In this document: positions 46,534 to 57,409 of the stretch, in pieces | Layout: each line of letters begins with the position of its first letter | Numbering within the stretch: the first letter of the stretch is position 1 | Source of the DNA: Epiperipatus broadwayi | Lineage: Eukaryota > Onychophora > Udeonychophora > Euonychophora > Peripatidae | DNA length: 64,000 nucleotides | Assembly: GCA_028023455.1 (NCBI GenBank) | Contig: JAQFVV010012423.1 | Coordinates: 6,366,269 to 6,430,268, forward strand | Reading direction: 5' to 3' | Notes under the pieces: model-generated | The model's input: only the letters and a program-made list of their open reading frames with translations | What the model was told of the DNA's origin: nothing | Databases searched by the model: none | Program-made: the position numbers and the translations under genes

Positions 46534-47702
46534 CTCTTTCTCAAATCATAAGAATGCATGTGAGATTTAAAATCGTTTTTATCGTTTTCTTTCTCCTCAT
46601 ATTTAAATTCTATTGGTTGAGAAGTTTTAAAATTTATTTTCTCTTCCAATAGTTTCTTCCAAATGTTGTTAATCTTCTTTAACTCACACCTTTCATTTAT
46701 GCTCTTGGGCCTTTTAAAAATCTCTATAGGGTCTCTTAGCAATCTCTGGTCATATTGTTCAATTTTTGCTAAAATATTTGTTTTTTCAAAATTGATATCA
46801 TGATTTGTTAATTTAATATGAGAATAAATAGCTGATGAATTGGATTTTTCTCTCACTGCCAGAAGGTGTTCTTCCTTTCTAATATTTATTCTACGATTAG
46901 TCTGTCCTAAATATGTATGTGGACAAACCCTACATGGAATTTCATACACACCATGACACTCCAAAGCAATTTTATCTTTAGGAAGAGGAAATATTTCACT
47001 AATTTTTTTATAAGTAGTGTAAATTGTGTGAATATTATTATTCTTTAAAATGTTACCAATTCTATCAGTTACTCCTTTAATATATGGCAAAATTGTCTTA
47101 ATTTTTGATGTATCAAAATCTTTTTTCTTTTGATATGTATAAGCCCTATTAATAATTTTGTAATTAAAACCATTATGAAGAAGCATTTTATTAGTAGCAA
47201 AAAGGTCCCGGTGAAAATGGCTATCATCAGAAAGTCTCTTTGTTCTATCCAATAATGTCTTTGCCACTGAAAATAGTTGTGCAGGATGGTGATGAGAGGA
47301 AAAATGCAGATATCTCCCAGTGTGTGTTGGTTTTTTATATTTACCATGGGATAAAGAACCATCTTCCCTTCTTTCAATCAAAACATCTAAAAAAGGTAAT
47401 TGATTATTATTTTCTATTTCCATGGTAAATTTAATATTGTTGTGAAGAGAGTTTAAAAAATTAAAAAAGTCATCAAGAGCATGCTTACCATGAGGCCAAA
47501 TAACAAAGGTATCACCAACATACCTCAGCCATATAGATGGTTTTTTAACTGCTAAAGTCAAAATTTTATTTTCCAAATCCTCCATAAAAGTAGAAGCTAA
47601 TGCTGGAGAAATTGGTGAACCCATAACTAGACCTGATGTTTGTTTATACATCTGCCCATCAAAAACAAAAAATGTATTCGATAAGCAGTGTTCAATCAAC
47701 AT
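46524..47702 (-). CDS. PLE2 reverse transcriptase/GIY-YIG endonuclease, 5'-truncated
   Basis: An open frame of 392 codons, the longest in the window. Residues 24-33 are GLVMGSPISP, and residues 61-64 read YVGD where Penelope RTs have YVDD, so a catalytic aspartate is lost. FLDVLIERREDGSL (about 105-120) is the thumb-proximal PFLDV motif. The nuclease begins with GVYEIPC (251-257), has YLG at 264-266 (YIG in the other copy), and continues TNRRINIRKEEHL with the arginine and EH of the family. The protein ends in DLRKRTL. The first codon is only the truncation point; the RT N-terminus is missing. It is most likely not functional. Confidence 0.85.
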   Translation of the reverse strand: MLIEHCLSNTFFVFDGQMYKQTSGLVMGSPISPALASTFMEDLENKILTLAVKKPSIWLRYVGDTFVIWPHGKHALDDFFNFLNSLHNNIKFTMEIENNNQLPFLDVLIERREDGSLSHGKYKKPTHTGRYLHFSSHHHPAQLFSVAKTLLDRTKRLSDDSHFHRDLFATNKMLLHNGFNYKIINRAYTYQKKKDFDTSKIKTILPYIKGVTDRIGNILKNNNIHTIYTTYKKISEIFPLPKDKIALECHGVYEIPCRVCPHTYLGQTNRRINIRKEEHLLAVREKSNSSAIYSHIKLTNHDINFEKTNILAKIEQYDQRLLRDPIEIFKRPKSINERCELKKINNIWKKLLEEKINFKTSQPIEFKYEEKENDKNDFKSHMHSYDLRKRTL

Positions 47703-47706
47703 TTTA

Positions 47707-48228
47707 AAGAATAATAATATTCACACAATTTACACTACTTATAAAAAAATTAGTGAAATATTTCCTCTTCCTAAAGATAAAATTGCTTTGGAGTGTCATG
47801 GTGTGTATGAAATTCCATGTAGGGTTTGTCCACATACATATATAGGACAGACTAATCGTAGAATAAATATTAGAAAGGAAGAACACCTTCTGGCAGTGAG
47901 AGAAAAATCCAATTCATCAGCTATTTATTCTCATATTAAATTAACAAATCATGATATCAATTTTGAAAAAACAAATATTTTAGCAAAAATTGAACAATAT
48001 GACCAGAGATTGCTAAGAGAAGCTATAGAGATTTTTAAAAGGTCCAAGAGCATAAATGAAAGGTGTGAGTTAAAGAAGATTAACAACATTTGGAAGAAAC
48101 TATTGGAAGAGAAAATAAATTTTAAAACTTCTCAACCAATAGAATTTAAATATGAGGAGAAAGAAAACGATAAAAACGATTTTAAATCTCACATGCATTC
48201 TTATCATTTGAGAAAGAGGACGCTCTGA
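47707..48228 (+). pseudogene. PLE2 GIY-YIG endonuclease fragment
   Basis: Open from the truncation point to the stop. GVYEIPC and YIGQTNRR carry the nuclease signature intact, with KEEHL after it. About five residues differ from the long copy (for example EAIEIFKRS against DPIEIFKRP, and HSYHLRK against HSYDLRK). With no RT domain it is a fragment. The nuclease in full elements nicks the target DNA. Confidence 0.8.
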
Positions 48229-48262
48229 GGAAGGTACTTGATATTGTACTGAAATGTCAGCA
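48221..48262 (+). ncRNA. Hammerhead ribozyme motif, PLE2 short copy
   Basis: Same motif as in the long copy on the opposite strand: GCT, CTGAGGA (48225-48231), stem II, then GAAATGTC (48251-48258). The palindrome ACGT has become ATGT, which turns a C-G pair into a weaker pair and breaks self-complementarity. Stem I GCT/AGC is kept. Probably weakened relative to its partner. Confidence 0.65.
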
Positions 48263-48349
48263 TTTAGCTTTTTCACTACACGGAATATCCCGCAAATAGT
48301 AATAATAATATGACATCTTTTATCCGTGAAAACATTAGAATTAACATAT

Positions 48350-50728
48350 ATATATAGTAATGGGATGGGGTGGATAAATAAATAGAAAGATGGGCTGAAC
48401 CTGGGGTGATAGAAAATCATCATCACTCCAAAGTCAACAATATCAATAGTTTACAAAGTATATATAAGTATAAAATATTTAAGGAGGAGCATGAAATCAA
48501 AATCTCTATCAGATCACTGTGAGCATTGAGAGATCAGCCAGCTAACTCAGAAGAGCAACCAAAAGCATAATTATCCACCAGCATTATAATAAGTCAAAAT
48601 AATTATAAGTATGAGTTCTACTCAAAATACCATTCATCATCATGAATGATCCACAATAAAATATAATAAAATCAACAGTCCATCTTGTGGCTGGATTTGA
48701 ACAATAAAAAATATAAATCAACAGTCAACCTCATGACTGGATTGGAAACGAGTCTTCTGTAGACCAGGCTAACTATTGAGCATTTGCCAGCTTGGGCAAT
48801 TATTTAAATAGAATTTGGATGCACCATCTTAGTGCCCATCCATCAGAATACATAATAATCAGACAATCTAAACAATAATGCTGGGACATTAAAACATGCT
48901 GATCATCATCAATGCTCAGGCCATTTGTAGTGGCCAATTATAAATTTAAATTTTTAATAAGATTAAAGTAAAATAAAAGATAATAGTGCATGGGCTTTAA
49001 AGAGTATTCTCTTTTGTGTCAACCAGGATGGTGATTGATCATCTCTGAATGCCCCAAAGCACTAAGTACACATTCCCATTTATATATTCATCCTGTGCAC
49101 AAATCTAGCTCAGAGAACATAAGCTCTATTACTGTATGTGACCAAGAGATGATGGAAACAATTTTTAACAATTAAATACAAGTTTATTATTAACAAAAAA
49201 ATAAATGATATTTAAGGTCTGATTTTAAATAATATACAATATTAAAAAAAATTATCATATTTGTGATTGACAAAATTACTATACAAAATTCAAATTATTA
49301 CATTGACTTATGTAATTATTATTTAAAATTCAAATTATTACATTGATTTACAAAATTACAATTCAAGTTAATACTATGGTTTACATATATATGCGCACAG
49401 ATGTGCAATTTATAATATACAATTAATGTATTTATCACAATGAAATTATTAAAGATTATTTTTGCAATTTAATTCTCTTTGCTGAATATAGTCTTTTTTT
49501 AAAAAAACAAGAACTACCAAATTTTTGACAGTTAATTGATTTAAAATGTCTTGCTTTTTCCTAGACTAAAAGATTTTTGGAAATCTTTTTCTTGACTATT
49601 AATTATAACTTTGTTTGTATGTTTTTTCTCTCTAAATTATAAATATAACTTTAAACAGTTTTTTCTTCTTTAATAAATGATTTTAAACTAATATCATTTT
49701 ATATATTTCTATCAGTTATAAAATGGCATTTTACTAAGGAAATTATTTAAAACTTCCTTATCATATATAACACTACTCACCACCAGCTGTATATACGTTT
49801 ATCCATGTTTTTCTGATGACACAGCATTCATGTAATTAGTTCTTCAGCTGGCTGGGATTGTCTGGGCAAGCTGGAAGATTTTTATTGGTGAGTTTGATTT
49901 TAGTGATCATCATCATTAGGTAAAATATCCATGTAAAATGTTGGTCTGTAGCTGATCTCTTTCTGTCTAGGATTAATTATTCGAGGCAAGCAGCTGTCTT
50001 GGTTTGATAGATTTCAGGAAAGCAACCATCCTCTCCACATTTAAGGCTATGAATTTCAGCACAAAGAAGTGGGTCATTTTCTCCATGTAAATTCATACTC
50101 CTGTAAGGAAATATTAGCAGCTCCTGAATCTACTGTCCTGCCTTCAGCTACATCAGTTTATGGTAACTATTCTGCCAACTCTATTACAGTCAACAACAAA
50201 CTGCAGCTATCCATTTTGGTCAGCTAATTTCGCCACTTACTCAAAAAAATTTAGTAGCCAAGCTGTTTTGTTCAGCTCTTACAAAAAACTACAATTCAGA
50301 CTGTTCTCTTCAAAAATCACTATCCAGGCTGGAGCTAATTTTGTTAGCAGCTTTTTTATAGAATCATCTAAGGTGATAATAACACCTTGATTGAAAACAA
50401 GAGTTTTTATTTTTATCTCTCTAATCCCTTTGAAAACATACATGTTTTAATTAATTAAAAAAAATTTCAGAAATAAGTATGGTGTTTTTACATTTCAAAA
50501 TTAGAATTACAAATAATATTTATCAGACCTTTTTAAAATATTTAATTTTACAATAAAATATTATTTTAAACCCTGAGTTTTTTAACCCTTTACTTATTAT
50601 TATTTTATTTTAGGAAATATAGAAAAATATCTACAAAAATTTATTCTGTGTTTATTTCTACTTTTCCTTTCAACTTTTATATATATGCACACACACTATA
50701 TTGGTGGATGCTATGTAATCCAATTGGT

Positions 50729-50731
<3 letters not shown>
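48350..50731 (-). repeat. Long dispersed repeat, probable solo LTR (copy 2)
   Basis: Minus-orientation copy of the repeat at 22382-25785. Read on the minus strand it starts TGTAACCAATTGGATTACAT (a near-palindrome) and ends CCCCATCCCATTACT. Matching blocks include AAAGGGATTAGAGAG, GACCCACTTCTTTGTGCTG, GCCTGGTCTACAGAAGAC and CATGATGAAAGGTCT-like spacers. It lacks about 1 kb present in copy 1. Both ends are embedded in TA runs, one of them the 80-bp array at 50732. Frames within it (for example 50160-50390) are not supported as genes. Confidence 0.6.

Positions 50732-50811
<80 letters not shown>
50732..50811. repeat. (TA)40 microsatellite
   Basis: 80 uninterrupted bases of TA directly against the TGTAACC start of the LTR-like repeat. 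The ORF across it encodes only Y and I. Confidence 0.97.
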
Positions 50812-50814
<3 letters not shown>

Positions 50815-53559
50815 GAAAAGAGTTTGCTATTAACTGAAAGGAGACCCTTTGATTCCTCTTGGAGGCCTTAAAGGAACTGAGCAGGGCAAATTCCTAATGT
50901 CCATTCCATACATTCTTGTTATTGCAACTATTATTACTGAAGCTGTTGGATCTAAGTTTGATCCCAGTTTCATGATATCTTAACTGTAGCCTACTTCAAA
51001 CCCTAGCACTAACCATGAATTTCCGAATGCAATGGGGCTTTATACGATCAATACATGCTAGTTTCAATTAAAACAATATTATATAAACACGTGTTAAAAC
51101 CAACTACTTTAATATTTAAACTAACCAATATTATTAATGACTTCCATGATAAAATTATTCATGAATATATATATATATTATAACTGCATGGATTGTGTGT
51201 ATGTATTTATGAATAGTTAAATATATATTCGTTATAAAGTTCCATTGTGTCAGAGTGTTTTATTTTTACTTTTACAAGTTTGTTTAATTTTCAGTGATTA
51301 AAAGCTACATTCTTTTGATAAGCTTTCAGATCGTCCTTTCCCAAAGACAATGGGGAATTTTTATTAATTAGCAAAAAAAATAATAATTTAAAATGTAATG
51401 ATGGTTCTTAATTAAAATCATTTTTTAGATTTACAAATTCATTTTCTAATTAGAAAATGGATTCAAAGTTAATGAGTTTGAAAGCCTTATCGAAGGAATG
51501 TATCTGAAATCAATTAACAAAAATTGTAACTTTTGATAATGTAAGAAGCTCTAGCCTGAAGGCATCAAGAGTCAGAATGGGTGGGAAACCAGAGAGGAGG
51601 TATAAATAGTCCAGAAAAATTTCAAGAAGGAGAAACCATATTTTTTTAAGAGAACTTGCTACTAGAAGCTACATCCATTTTTAAATTATGAATCTTTATA
51701 GTGTCTTCATCATGGTGCATGGCTAACTTCGGAAATCTGATTGCTGGGCCCGAAGTCCCCAGAAAATCTTCAATGTAGCTGCAAAGTAAACTTTTTCCAC
51801 ACCAATCGTGAGCTGCCAAAACCTGAAAGAAATTAATCCAAATGCTATTCGTATAAGTTAAAATGTGCGTCTAAATTTCAACCTAATCGGATTCTGCCAT
51901 GTAAACTAAGGAACCAACTATGGAAGGAATGATAATATATTTCTTTAATGAACTGCAACTTTCTGGCCAGTTTCCAAACTTTACTTTACACCACCTTTCA
52001 AATTAACTACTGTAAAAGCTTTTCTCATTTTATAATGTCTTCATTTGTATAAGTAATTCTCTATTTTAATCTCTAGTCTTTAAAATTTAATATTTTGTTA
52101 ACTTTCCTTTTTCTTACAATGGTGGTTCATTTCACTAACTTTATTATATATTTATTGAATGATTATTAATATCATTTATTTTTGATTATATGCCAATAAT
52201 ACTTCAACTCGATAAAAATCCCTTTCATTACATTTACCTTATGAAAATAATCTAGTATTAAGTTTTATAGTTTAATCATTGCCCATTAGAACTAGATTAA
52301 TACAGTTCTATTAATTATCAAGTTGAAGGATTTATTAAATGTTTGCTATTTTTACTAATGGCTGATAATGACTATTAGGCATTTTCTAACCTATGCTCCT
52401 GGCTATTTTATTGAATTCACAAATATTTATTTATTCATATTAATAATATTAAACTGTTTTGCTAAAGGTTGATAAATGAAATAAAATCAATATATTCTAA
52501 TTTAAATTTTATACTTTATATTAATATTCAGTGAGGGCATGATATTTAGGGTATAATTAGCATAATTTTATAATTGTGTTAATCACATTTATTTTAAGCA
52601 CGTTTGACTTTAATTAAACATGATCAGGTCATTATGTAGAGCATTCCTTATATAAAATGAGTTTATTACTTAAACATGATGATTATTAAGTCATCATTTT
52701 CCTAACATTGCTGACATGAGCCATCTCCTGCTGCATAGGCTTGTCAGTGGTGATATTATTGTTACTTTAATTACCTAGGAAGAAACCACTTCCTCACTTG
52801 CTCATTATTATATTGGAACACCAAAGGTTCGTGGCTATGATCTAGTATGGATTTCCCTGTGTTCCATGGATCCTTCATAAGACATAAAAGACTTGTCAAA
52901 TACAAGCCACCCTTCTATTTTCTCAAATCACCGACAAACCATCATATTTCATATTTGTTCTTAAGGGTCATAAATCATCAGTACCATTATTTCTCAGTTC
53001 AAATAAAGCCCGCTCTCATGCTCGTAAATCGTAATAAATTGTTATTTTATTAAAGTCAAACAATTTCATATTCATTTATAATTAAATAAGTTCTTTGTTA
53101 AATATTAAAGTTATGCCCTAAATACTTATCTTGCTCTTTATGATTTGATTTACGGATGTGTAAAAATGAATCTCACATTCTTTTCTTTTAAAATTAGAAT
53201 AATAATTTCTGTCCACACCAAATACCTTTATTTGCCTTTATTTACTTGTCAGGGCATAGATATATATAATTCTCCTATAAGTGCGTATTTATTATTGGCA
53301 TATGATAACGACTGCCATTCTTATTGTAAATTGTAACTCCCGTTCTTAAAGACTAGAGGTAATATATATTTTCTTAATCATGAACAATTTGAACAAAAAT
53401 ATTTATTCTTATTAAACATTTTATATAACATATTTGGTTTTAACTTTCTTTATTATTTAATAATTATTTTAATATTAATGCTTGCTGTCTGTATTGGCAA
53501 CCCAAACATACATATATGAATTGATTTATAAATATCCTTAGTTATTTTATTGTACCTAG
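50812..53559. other. Unassigned DNA with patches of higher complexity
   Basis: The 51.54-51.90 kb patch has a TATA-like GGTATAAATAG and mixed composition, which could be a decayed LTR or element leader. 50.83-51.05 and 52.68-53.03 kb are also less AT-rich. I could match none of them to another place in the window or to a protein family. Confidence 0.35.
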
Positions 53560-54286
53560 TAGAGTCAGATCAGGGGTCTTCAATCATCATCATCTGTTGA
53601 GCGAGTTTCTTGGTGCATAGTCATGTGCCATCGATATATGTCATCCATTGATTTGATCTGAGCTCGTGAATTGGGTTGGAATTCAGTTTGGTCTTGGGTT
53701 TAATTCTTTGGTTCAACTGGGTTTGAATCTGACCATGTCTTAGGTTGTTTATGTGGTGGTGTTGTCCAGTATACTACTATGTGATTATTCATATAGTATA
53801 TGAACATGGATGGGCTGCTCACCAGCATGCATTAGCCAGCATGGTGAGTTTGTTAGCTTTTTACCTCTGTGTTTAAGATCAAGAAACACCATGGTCTTTC
53901 TTCTCACTTGCCTGACAAGGCAGAATGAATGTATGTATAAATGATAAATATTTTTCCAATAGATATATACAATCATGACAGACAAAAATGAATCATGGCC
54001 TTTATTCCCAGAAGGCTAACCAAAGGTGGAGGGTGCTAAGAATCCTCTAATTGTTGACCCAGGCTGCCATTGGATCATGACTTTTTATTTAGGTAATTAC
54101 AACTACAAATTACTTTCAAGTGAAGGAAGATTGCAAGAATTAGAAGGACTGTTTTATATTTAATAGGGCATTATTGGACTTCGTGAAGTTAGAAGAAAAG
54201 ATCATGTACTCTACTATAAAGGCACAAATATTGGAAATGCAAGTGGAGTAGGATTCATTATAAATAAAAAGTGAAAGAACAACATT

Positions 54287-54895
54287 GTGGAGATTGATGG
54301 TGTATTGGACAGAGTGGCAAGATTAGTTATACAACTTAATAGCAGATACCAAATGCAGATAATTCAGGTTTATGCCCCAACAAGTTCTCAAAGTGATGAA
54401 ATAGTAGAAGATTTTTATATGGATGCACAAAAGGCTTTTGATCAGAGTAAACAACATTTTAAAATTGTTATGGGAGACTTTAATGCTAGAATTGTTAAAA
54501 AAATGAAAGATGAAAGTGCTGAAGGTAATTTTGATTATGGTACTAGAAATGAGAGAGGACATAGACTTGTGAAGTTTGCAGAAAAAGAAAAACTTTATAT
54601 TGTGAATTATTTTTTTGAAAAAAATGTTAAAAGGAAATGGACATGGAAGCATCCAAATGAAGGTACAGCAGAATTGGATTATATTTTGACTAACAGAAAA
54701 TACATATTTCAAGATTGTAATGTACTTAATAAATTTAACACGGGAAGTGATCATCGATTAGTAAGATGTAAGATATGTATTAATGCAAAACTAGAGAGAC
54801 AAAAATTATTAAGAAAAACAATAATTACAGTTGATATTCCTAATCTTCAGACACATTCTAATGAATTTAAATTAGAACTTACACATTGGTTTTAA
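54287..54895 (+). pseudogene. RTE APE endonuclease, mostly intact
   Basis: An open frame of 202 codons. Motifs in order: VYAPTSS (28-34), GDFNA (63-67), GTRNERGHRL (85-94), WTWKHP (118-123), LDYILTNR (130-137) and SDHRLV (154-159). These include the Asp/Asn and Asp-His residues used for DNA nicking. The N-terminal strand with the ELQE and EVRRK motifs lies upstream in frames broken by stops (a TGA just before the ATG), so the ATG is not the native start. The basic tail KLERQKLLRKTIITVDIP follows the domain. Confidence 0.8.
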
Positions 54896-55098
54896 GTATT
54901 AGTAGATTTTGAACATGATTCAGATTTGAATGAAATTAATATGAAAATAAATGATACACTTTTAAAAACTGCAACAAAGATAGCAGGTAGAAAAAAGCAG
55001 CAATTGACCAATAAAATTTCTACTGAGGCAAGAGAATTTATGAAAAAAGAAGTAATATAAAAATATAAAGAAGGATTGAATATCTCAAACTTTGTAAA

Positions 55099-55860
55099 AT
55101 GGTGCAGAAAAGAGTTGAAAATGATATAAGAAATTATAACTGTGCACTATCAAGGAAAGCTGTGGAAGAGAATAAAAGACTCAAGAGTGTAAAACAACAT
55201 TTTAATATTGGTATAAAATTTATATCTGCAATAAGAAAAGAATATGGAATTATTACTAAAAAGACAGATGTCATCATAAAATGGGTAGAAGACTTCTATC
55301 AAGAATTGTATAGTAATAAAGAACAAGTACTTCCTATATCTATTATCCTTTCCAAATTGCCCAGAATTTTAAATGAAAAAGTGAGCCATGCAATTAAATT
55401 TATGAAGAAAGGAAAGGCTCCAGGTAATGATGGAATTTATAATTGATATATTAAAAGGACCAGGTGAAGAAATAGAATTTTTTTAAACAAAGTTATATAC
55501 CAAATGTCTAAATGATTTAGATGTACCAGATGATTGGAATAATGCAGTATTAATATTAATATTTACAAAAGGTGATAAAAAAGATCTTAGAAATTACAGA
55601 CCTATCAGCCTTTTTCAGTTTTATACAAACTTTTACCAAGATAATTAATTACAACTCATCTACAAAGAATATTAGATTGCCATCAACCAAGAGAACAAGC
55701 TGGATTTAAAAGTGGTTTTGGTACAGTATATCATACCCAGTATTAAGAGAAGGTATAGAAAGAACAAATGAATATGAGTTGCATTATGCTTTGGATTTGT
55801 AGATTATGAAAAGGTATTTGATTTTATAAACATTTCTTCAGTTTATTTTAACCCTTGGTT
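55099..55860 (+). pseudogene. RTE linker and RT fingers, broken
   Basis: 55099-55446 carries the linker: SRKAVEENKRLKSVKQHF, FISAIRKEYGIITKKTDVI, VEDFYQELY, then KFMKKGKAPGNDGI, the fingers motif that selects the template. A stop follows. In other frames I read CLNDLDVPDDWNNAVLILIF, DLRNYRPISL and QAGFKSGFGTV, then the AFD motif degraded to VFDF near 55.82 kb. Three or more frameshifts. Confidence 0.75.
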
Positions 55861-56807
55861 AAACTGCTAATTCCCTTTCAGTCTCATATTTCTCCCTGTT
55901 CAGAACTGGCTCACAGAAGAAATTGAGAGCCATGTGTAACCTCAGAAATGTCATTCATAAGATGTTAAGTCATGGAGTACTAGCAAATGAGTTGAAGTTT
56001 GGTCAGATTTGAGATCTTGCCATCTTATTTCAGTCAGCTTTGGTATATTTTGCCTGGACTCTGAATTTTGTTACATGAATGTACAAATCTGACTGTTACT
56101 CCATGGCTACAACACTAACTGTATCAGTAATGGCTTTTAACGGGTTTTATCCTATGAAATTCATGTTGAAACAAACTTTGAGCCACATAATTAATGTCTA
56201 CCAAAGATATTTATATAGTGACATAATTGAATGACCTAATAAAACCACTAATAAATCTATATACAGAATTTTTTTTATAAATTTTGTTAATATTTGTCTT
56301 TCAAATAAAAATCTTTATATTAAATAAATAATAAAATTTCATTGCAGTTTGAGAATATTAATCTTTAAATTATCATTATTAGTTGTCACTTTCAAAAGAG
56401 TGTGAACATTTCAATTCTGAAAAAGAAATATTAAGCTGTTTTGTGATGTCTATACAATCCAAATTATAAATCACAAAAACATCAATATATGCTGGACCAT
56501 TATACTGTTTGTTTGATATTTGCAATACTATCTTTTGTTTTCTCCTACTTGAGACCATTCTTTCCAAGACACTTCAACAGTTTATCTTATTGTAATTTTC
56601 CAATGTATTCTATTAATAATAACTCATATTTTTTCAATGAAAACAATATTCTTGTTATAATGATTTTGAGATAATCATTATAACATAAACAGAGCCTGTC
56701 TTTCTCATGAAAACCATAAGTAGTATGTTATCATTCATGCATTTCAAGCATCCATTCTAATGATGTTATGTATTGCATATAATAAGCTAAAGAACATATT
56801 ATGTGGT
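55861..56807. other. Unassigned DNA, no gene recognised
   Basis: 55.86-56.2 kb is of mixed composition but gives no readable product on either strand. The rest is AT-rich. Confidence 0.35.
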
Positions 56808-56815
56808 CTTATGAT

Positions 56816-57401
56816 TAGGGTGAGCAGACTTGTTCAATCAAAAATTGGGATATAAAAACCAATCATTTTTACAGCATTGCATCTCTTTTTTTAATAAAAC
56901 TTCATTCCTGTGTATATTCTTCATTGTAAGTACACTTCCTCTTTGGCATGTTGTGTAAGGTTATTAATATTCCTATTAATTTTATCACTATAGACAATTG
57001 ATATCAACAAAGAACTAGTAAAACTATACCATCAATCATAGCAAATGAATGCATGGTTCAAATTTTAATTTATAAAAATTCAACTGTGCATTCTCCAATA
57101 TGAAGCTAGATGAAGGAATGAGTCTATTTTGAAAACCTGGCTATATATCATAATAGTGATCTTTGTTTTGGTGTTGGGATTTGTCTGAAATTCTTATAAT
57201 ATTACTTTAGAGACTGAAATGGACAAATAATGCCAAGAAACTATTATTTTTGCAATGAATTATTTATATAAGACAAATAATAATTATGAGTTTTTGAAAA
57301 TCAGGACATACAATGGTCTTGAAAAGACATTTTAGGGACACTGGGATATCTAATAAAAAATAGGGACAAATCCCAAAAAATTGTGATGTCTGGTCACCCT
57401 A
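56816..57401. mobile_element. Non-autonomous hAT-type DNA transposon with 8-bp duplication
   Basis: The left end TAGGGTGAGCAGAC is the inverted match of the right end GTCTGGTCACCCTA (one mismatch in 14). An exact 8-bp direct repeat CTTATGAT flanks it at 56808-56815 and 57402-57409. TAGGG-type ends and 8-bp duplications define hAT elements. The 586-bp body has no intact transposase. Inner subterminal text (GGGACAAATCCCAAAA) is typical of the group. The perfect duplication says that the insertion was cut-and-paste and has not been rearranged. Confidence 0.88.
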
Positions 57402-57409
57402 CTTATGAT

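Larger units (their letters stand above)
46437..47702 (-). mobile_element. Penelope-like element PLE2, long copy of a head-to-head pair
   Basis: 5'-truncated PLE on the minus strand. It has the C-terminal RT region, linker, GIY-YIG endonuclease, stop codon, then a hammerhead motif and a 3' end GCGGGATATTCCGTGTAGTG plus an ATT-rich tail. Its 3' 610 bp are repeated in inverted orientation at 47703-48315 with only a few differences, so the pair is young. The family differs in protein sequence from PLE1. Confidence 0.9.
47703..48315 (+). mobile_element. Penelope-like element PLE2, short copy of a head-to-head pair
   Basis: This plus-strand copy starts abruptly at 47703 in the linker (AATAATAATATTCACAC matches the long copy near 47.04 kb) and runs to the same 3' end. 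It is truncated about 650 bp further than its partner, so the palindrome arms are unequal and no loop remains at the join. A TA-rich stretch separates it from the LTR-like repeat starting at 48350. Confidence 0.9.
53866..55860 (+). mobile_element. RTE-type LINE, best copy, 3'-truncated
   Basis: 5' leader (53866-54080, interrupted by about 110 bp relative to the minus copy at 8.8 kb), endonuclease (54090-54895), linker, then RT fingers and first palm motif to about 55.82 kb. It ends in CFGFVDYEKVFDF-like text. Related copies at 7-9, 10.2-10.8, 14.3 and 30.7-31.4 kb are all on the opposite strand. The YADD and C-terminal regions are missing. Confidence 0.8.

Noticed and set aside
47069-47377. 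102-codon minus-strand frame
   Set aside because: Alternative frame of the PLE2 polyprotein.
48100-48426. 108-codon minus-strand frame
   Set aside because: Antisense shadow of the PLE2 short copy.
50648-50833. 61-codon frame over the TA array
   Set aside because: Encoded by the microsatellite; no independent support.
54323-54754. 143-codon minus-strand frame
   Set aside because: Antisense shadow of the RTE endonuclease.
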